DNA from: Companilactobacillus kimchii DSM 13961 = JCM 10707
Lineage (GTDB): Bacteria; Bacillota; Bacilli; Lactobacillales; Lactobacillaceae
DNA length: 64,000 nucleotides
Assembly (NCBI RefSeq): GCF_001435445.1
Contig: NZ_AZDH01000026.1
Coordinates: 64,055 to 128,054, forward strand
Direction: 5' to 3'
Made by a program: the position numbers and the translations under genes. The stretch's first letter is position 1. Every line of letters begins with the position of its first letter. Below the pieces are notes generated by a model. It had not been told where the DNA came from. It saw only the letters and a program-made list of their open reading frames with translations, and did not search any database. Of this stretch, positions 61,169-64,000 are shown piece by piece.

Positions 61169-61189
61169 TTGGTTGCTTAAACAAACTAA
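61169..61189 (+). promoter_or_regulatory. XylR operator upstream of xylA
   Basis: A 21-bp dyad with TTGGTTGCT and ACAAACTAA around TAA, 13 bp after the -10 box. It matches the geometry of the operator before xylP. Confidence 0.82.
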
Positions 61190-61207
61190 CGTGGAGGAAA
61201 TAATATA

Positions 61208-62557
61208 ATGACAAGTGAATATTGGAAGGGTGTCGATCAAATTAAGTATATTGGACACCAAGATAAGAAATCAGGACTAGGATTTCAATATTACAATCCT
61301 GATGAAGTGATCGGTGGCAAAAAGATGCGTGACTGGTTACGTTTCGCAGTTGCTTACTGGCACAGTTTTGATCAAAGATTGGTTGATCCATTTGGCGATG
61401 GTACAGCACAACGTCCATATGACCACATCACAGATCCAATGGACTTAGCCTTAGCCAAGGTTGATGCAGCGTTTGAATTTTATAACAAATTAGGCGTTGA
61501 TTACTTATGTTTCCATGATCGTGATTTAGCACCTGAAGGAGATACTTTACGAGAAACTAATCGCAATTTGGATAAAGTTGTTGATAAGATTGTTTCATAT
61601 CAAAAGCAAACTGGTATGAAAGTATTATGGAATACATCTAATATGTTTACTAATCCACGATTTGTAGAAGGAGCCGCAACTTCACCAGATGCTGAAGTAT
61701 TCGCATATGCTGCAGCACAATTGAAACACAGTTTGGAAATTGGTAAACGTGTCGGTGCTGAAAATTACGTCTTCTGGGGTGGCCGTGAAGGTTATGAGTC
61801 ATTATGGAATACAAACATGAAGCTTGAACAAGAACATGCAGCTAAGTTCTTCCATATGGCTAAGGATTACGCTAATGAAATTGGATTTAATGCACAAATG
61901 TTGTTAGAGCCAAAACCTAAAGAACCATCAACTCATCAATATGATTTTGATGCAGCAACAACAATTGCCTTTATGAAAGAATACGGTTTGGATAAAGACT
62001 TCAAGCTAAACTTGGAAGGTAACCATGCTAACTTGGCTGGTCACACATATCAACATGAAATTCGAGTTGCCCGTGAAGCTAACTTATTAGGATCATTAGA
62101 TGCCAATCAAGGTGACAAACTAATTGGTTGGGATATTGATGAATTCCCATCAAACCTATATGAAACAACTGCTGCAATGTATGAAGTTGTTGAAAATGGC
62201 GGTATCGGACCTCATGGTGGTTTGAACTTTGATGCTAAACCACGTCGTAGTTCATTTGAAGCTAATGATTTATTCTATGGTCACATTGTAGGTATGGATA
62301 GTTTCGCAGCTGGTTTAAGAGTTGCCATGAAGATGAAGGAAGACGGTTTCTTAGAAAATATAGTTGCTGATCGTTACAAGTCTTATCAAACTGGTATCGG
62401 TGCTGAAATTGAACAAGGAACAGCTGATTTCAAGTCTCTAGAAGCACATGCAATTGATAAACCACAATCTGAGTTGATTGCAGCCACTTCTTCTGATCAC
62501 TTGGAAGAAATTAAAGATACAATTAACCATTATATTATTGAAACTTTAAGCAAATAA
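61208..62557 (+). CDS. xylA: Xylose isomerase
   Basis: A 449-residue class II xylose isomerase converting D-xylose to D-xylulose. The active-site His is in [13 protein letters not shown] (near residue 100). The metal-binding glutamate and lysine are in [15 protein letters not shown] (about 233), followed by [18 protein letters not shown] and GWDIDEFP. The TIM barrel is complete and the length normal. GTGGAGGAAATAAT precedes the ATG. It is transcribed from its own XylR- and CcpA-controlled promoter and followed by xylB after a hairpin. Confidence 0.97.
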   Translation: MTSEYWKGVDQIKYIGHQDKKSGLGFQYYNPDEVIGGKKMRDWLRFAVAYWHSFDQRLVDPFGDGTAQRPYDHITDPMDLALAKVDAAFEFYNKLGVDYLCFHDRDLAPEGDTLRETNRNLDKVVDKIVSYQKQTGMKVLWNTSNMFTNPRFVEGAATSPDAEVFAYAAAQLKHSLEIGKRVGAENYVFWGGREGYESLWNTNMKLEQEHAAKFFHMAKDYANEIGFNAQMLLEPKPKEPSTHQYDFDAATTIAFMKEYGLDKDFKLNLEGNHANLAGHTYQHEIRVAREANLLGSLDANQGDKLIGWDIDEFPSNLYETTAAMYEVVENGGIGPHGGLNFDAKPRRSSFEANDLFYGHIVGMDSFAAGLRVAMKMKEDGFLENIVADRYKSYQTGIGAEIEQGTADFKSLEAHAIDKPQSELIAATSSDHLEEIKDTINHYIIETLSK

Positions 62558-62571
62558 TTATTTTAAAAACG

Positions 62572-62608
62572 CGTTTGGGGAGGATTATCCTCAACGTGTT
62601 TTTTTATA
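62572..62608 (+). terminator. Hairpin between xylA and xylB
   Basis: AACGCG...GAGGA and TCCTC...CGTGTT form a stem followed by TTTTTTT. It probably lowers xylB relative to xylA, since no separate xylB promoter is seen. Confidence 0.72.
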
Positions 62609-62620
62609 GGAGGAAGAGAC

Positions 62621-64000
62621 ATGACAGCAGTCGTATTAGGCGTTGATTTGGGAACCAGCGCTGTTAAAGTTTCAGCAATTAATAAACGTGGAGAAGTTGT
62701 TGCTCAAGCCAGTGAATCTTACGACCTGCAACAATCGCATCCAGGGTACAGTGAACAAAATCCCGAGGACTGGGTTACGCAGACTACTAAGGCGATTCGA
62801 GAATTACTCAAGCAATCAGAAATTACCGCAGCTCAAATTGAAGGGTTAAGTTATTCAGGACAGATGCATGGTTTAGTTTTGCTAGATGAAAAGAATGAGG
62901 TTTTACGTCCAGCAATGTTGTGGAATGATACGAGAACAACTAAACAGTGCCAAGAAATCACTGATAAAATTGGTGATAAATTTGTTGATATAACGGGAAA
63001 CAGACCCCTTGAAGGATTTACGTTACCTAAATTGTTGTGGGTGAAGGAAAATGAACCTGATATTTGGCAACAAGCTAAAACTTTCCTATTACCAAAGGAT
63101 TATCTTCGTTATCGCATGACAGGAAATTTGGCAATGGATGAATCTGATGCGACAGGAACAGTACTACTAGATATTAAGTCTGGACAGTGGAGTAAGGAAC
63201 TTTGCGATGAATTAGGTATTTCTTTGAGTATGTGTCCACCATTGATTGAGTCGATTGAATATGCAGGCAATATTAGTGATGAGTATCAAGAATTATCGGG
63301 ACTATCAACTGATATTAAGGTATTTGGCGGTGCTGCCGACAATGCAGCTGGAGCCGTTGGTGCCGGAATTTTATCATCTGATAAAGCGATGGTTAGTATC
63401 GGTACTTCAGGAGTGGTTTTGAAATACGAGAATGACACTCAAAAAGAATATCGTGGCGTTGTGCAATATGAACGTCACGCCTTTCCTAAGAAATTTTATT
63501 CAATGGGAGTAACATTAGCTGCCGGCTTCTCCTTAAGCTGGTTTAAGAAAACTTTTGCCCCCGATGAATCTTTTAATGATGTTGTAGCAAGTGCCGGGAA
63601 ATCATCGATTGGTGCTAACGGTTTACTATTCACACCTTATATTGTTGGTGAGCGCGCACCATATGCGGATGTCAATATTCGTGGAAGTTTTATCGGTATT
63701 GATGGCGGTCATCAACGATATGATTTTGTTCGAGCCGTTTTGGAAGGAATTATCTTTTCGTTTGAAGATTTAATTAAGTTGTATCAACAAAATGGAGCCG
63801 ATTTCGATACCATTGTTTCTATCGGTGGTGGAGCTAAGAGTCCATTATGGTTACAAATTCAGGCCAATATTTTTAATTGTAAAGTTGTCAGTCTTGAAAA
63901 TGAACAAGGACCAGGGATGGGAGCTGCAATGATTGCCGCCACAGGCCTGGGGTGGTTTACGACTTTAACAGACTGTGCCCAGTCATTTGTTCATTATGGG
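62621..64000 (+). CDS. xylB: Xylulokinase (3' end cut by window edge)
   Basis: The frame is open for 460 codons from the ATG at 62621 (after TAGGAGGAAGAG) to the right edge. The FGGY-kinase start [16 protein letters not shown] is the ATP phosphate-1 motif. Visible further on are [12 protein letters not shown], the SATGT-like [10 protein letters not shown] and the phosphate-2 region [11 protein letters not shown]. Near the end [18 protein letters not shown] is the adenosine motif. It phosphorylates xylulose to xylulose 5-phosphate for the phosphoketolase or pentose-phosphate route. Only the last 40 or so residues should be missing. Confidence 0.93.
   Translation, partial: MTAVVLGVDLGTSAVKVSAINKRGEVVAQASESYDLQQSHPGYSEQNPEDWVTQTTKAIRELLKQSEITAAQIEGLSYSGQMHGLVLLDEKNEVLRPAMLWNDTRTTKQCQEITDKIGDKFVDITGNRPLEGFTLPKLLWVKENEPDIWQQAKTFLLPKDYLRYRMTGNLAMDESDATGTVLLDIKSGQWSKELCDELGISLSMCPPLIESIEYAGNISDEYQELSGLSTDIKVFGGAADNAAGAVGAGILSSDKAMVSIGTSGVVLKYENDTQKEYRGVVQYERHAFPKKFYSMGVTLAAGFSLSWFKKTFAPDESFNDVVASAGKSSIGANGLLFTPYIVGERAPYADVNIRGSFIGIDGGHQRYDFVRAVLEGIIFSFEDLIKLYQQNGADFDTIVSIGGGAKSPLWLQIQANIFNCKVVSLENEQGPGMGAAMIAATGLGWFTTLTDCAQSFVHYG

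Noticed and set aside
62643-63773. Short open frames at 62643-62849 and 63591-63773 inside the last 1.4 kb
   Set aside because: The xylB frame from 62621 is open to the edge and carries all kinase motifs; the short frames are out-of-frame shadows.

Overview
The window is AT-rich, densely coded chromosomal DNA from a lactic acid bacterium of the family Lactobacillaceae. Pointers are low-GC codon use, strong GGAGG-type ribosome binding sites, several TTG starts, T-box leaders, CcpA (cre) sites, ClpL, tandem LtaS-like enzymes and a xylPQRAB cluster in the order described for Lactobacillus (Lactiplantibacillus) pentosus. A Companilactobacillus-like species is a reasonable guess, but the sequence alone does not prove it. 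There are no rRNA or tRNA genes, no CRISPR array and no recognisable transposase.

Layout. 0-5 kb: methionine uptake (metQ, an M20 peptidase, metN, metI, a Met-specifying T-box, a second metQ). 5-13.9 kb: housekeeping and regulation (an RRNPP-like regulator, an L,D-transpeptidase, two mini PspC proteins, a HAD phosphatase, a DUF554 protein with a divergent LysR regulator, a UvrD-like helicase). 14-19.7 kb: an ABC-F protein, an lpdC-lpdB-lpdD-like prenyl-FMN decarboxylase operon and coaBC. 19.7-23.5 kb: a domain-permuted GH3 glucosidase flanked by copies of a structured intergenic repeat. 23.5-36.2 kb: an FMN reductase, a 3D-domain secreted protein, an MDR oxidoreductase, a two-component system, two LtaS-like sulfatase-fold enzymes, a VanZ-like protein and pgi.

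36.2-49.1 kb is the most unusual part. A formylglycine-generating enzyme with both active-site cysteines is divergent from a Cys-type sulfatase with no signal peptide. Then come a BglG/LicT antiterminator, a beta-glucoside-type PTS EIIBCA and a TauE/SafE anion exporter. Two RAT/terminator switches, one before the antiterminator gene and one before the PTS gene, tie these together. Next are a LevR-type sigma-54 activator, a textbook -24/-12 promoter embedded in the levR terminator, a mannose-family PTS (EIIA, B, C, D) and a SIS-domain deglycase or isomerase. A coherent reading is import of a sulfated sugar, sulfate removal in the cytoplasm and sulfate export, beside a gfr/frl-like amino-sugar or Amadori-compound pathway.

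49.1-55.8 kb: a GNAT acetyltransferase and brnQ behind an Ile-specifying T-box, a large serine-hydrolase-like protein, and a small HTH protein plus clpL whose promoter carries three 16-bp-spaced repeats. 55.8-64 kb: xylP-xylQ-xylR-xylA-xylB for isoprimeverose and xylose use. XylR operators and cre sites lie before xylP and before xylA, and xylB runs off the right edge.
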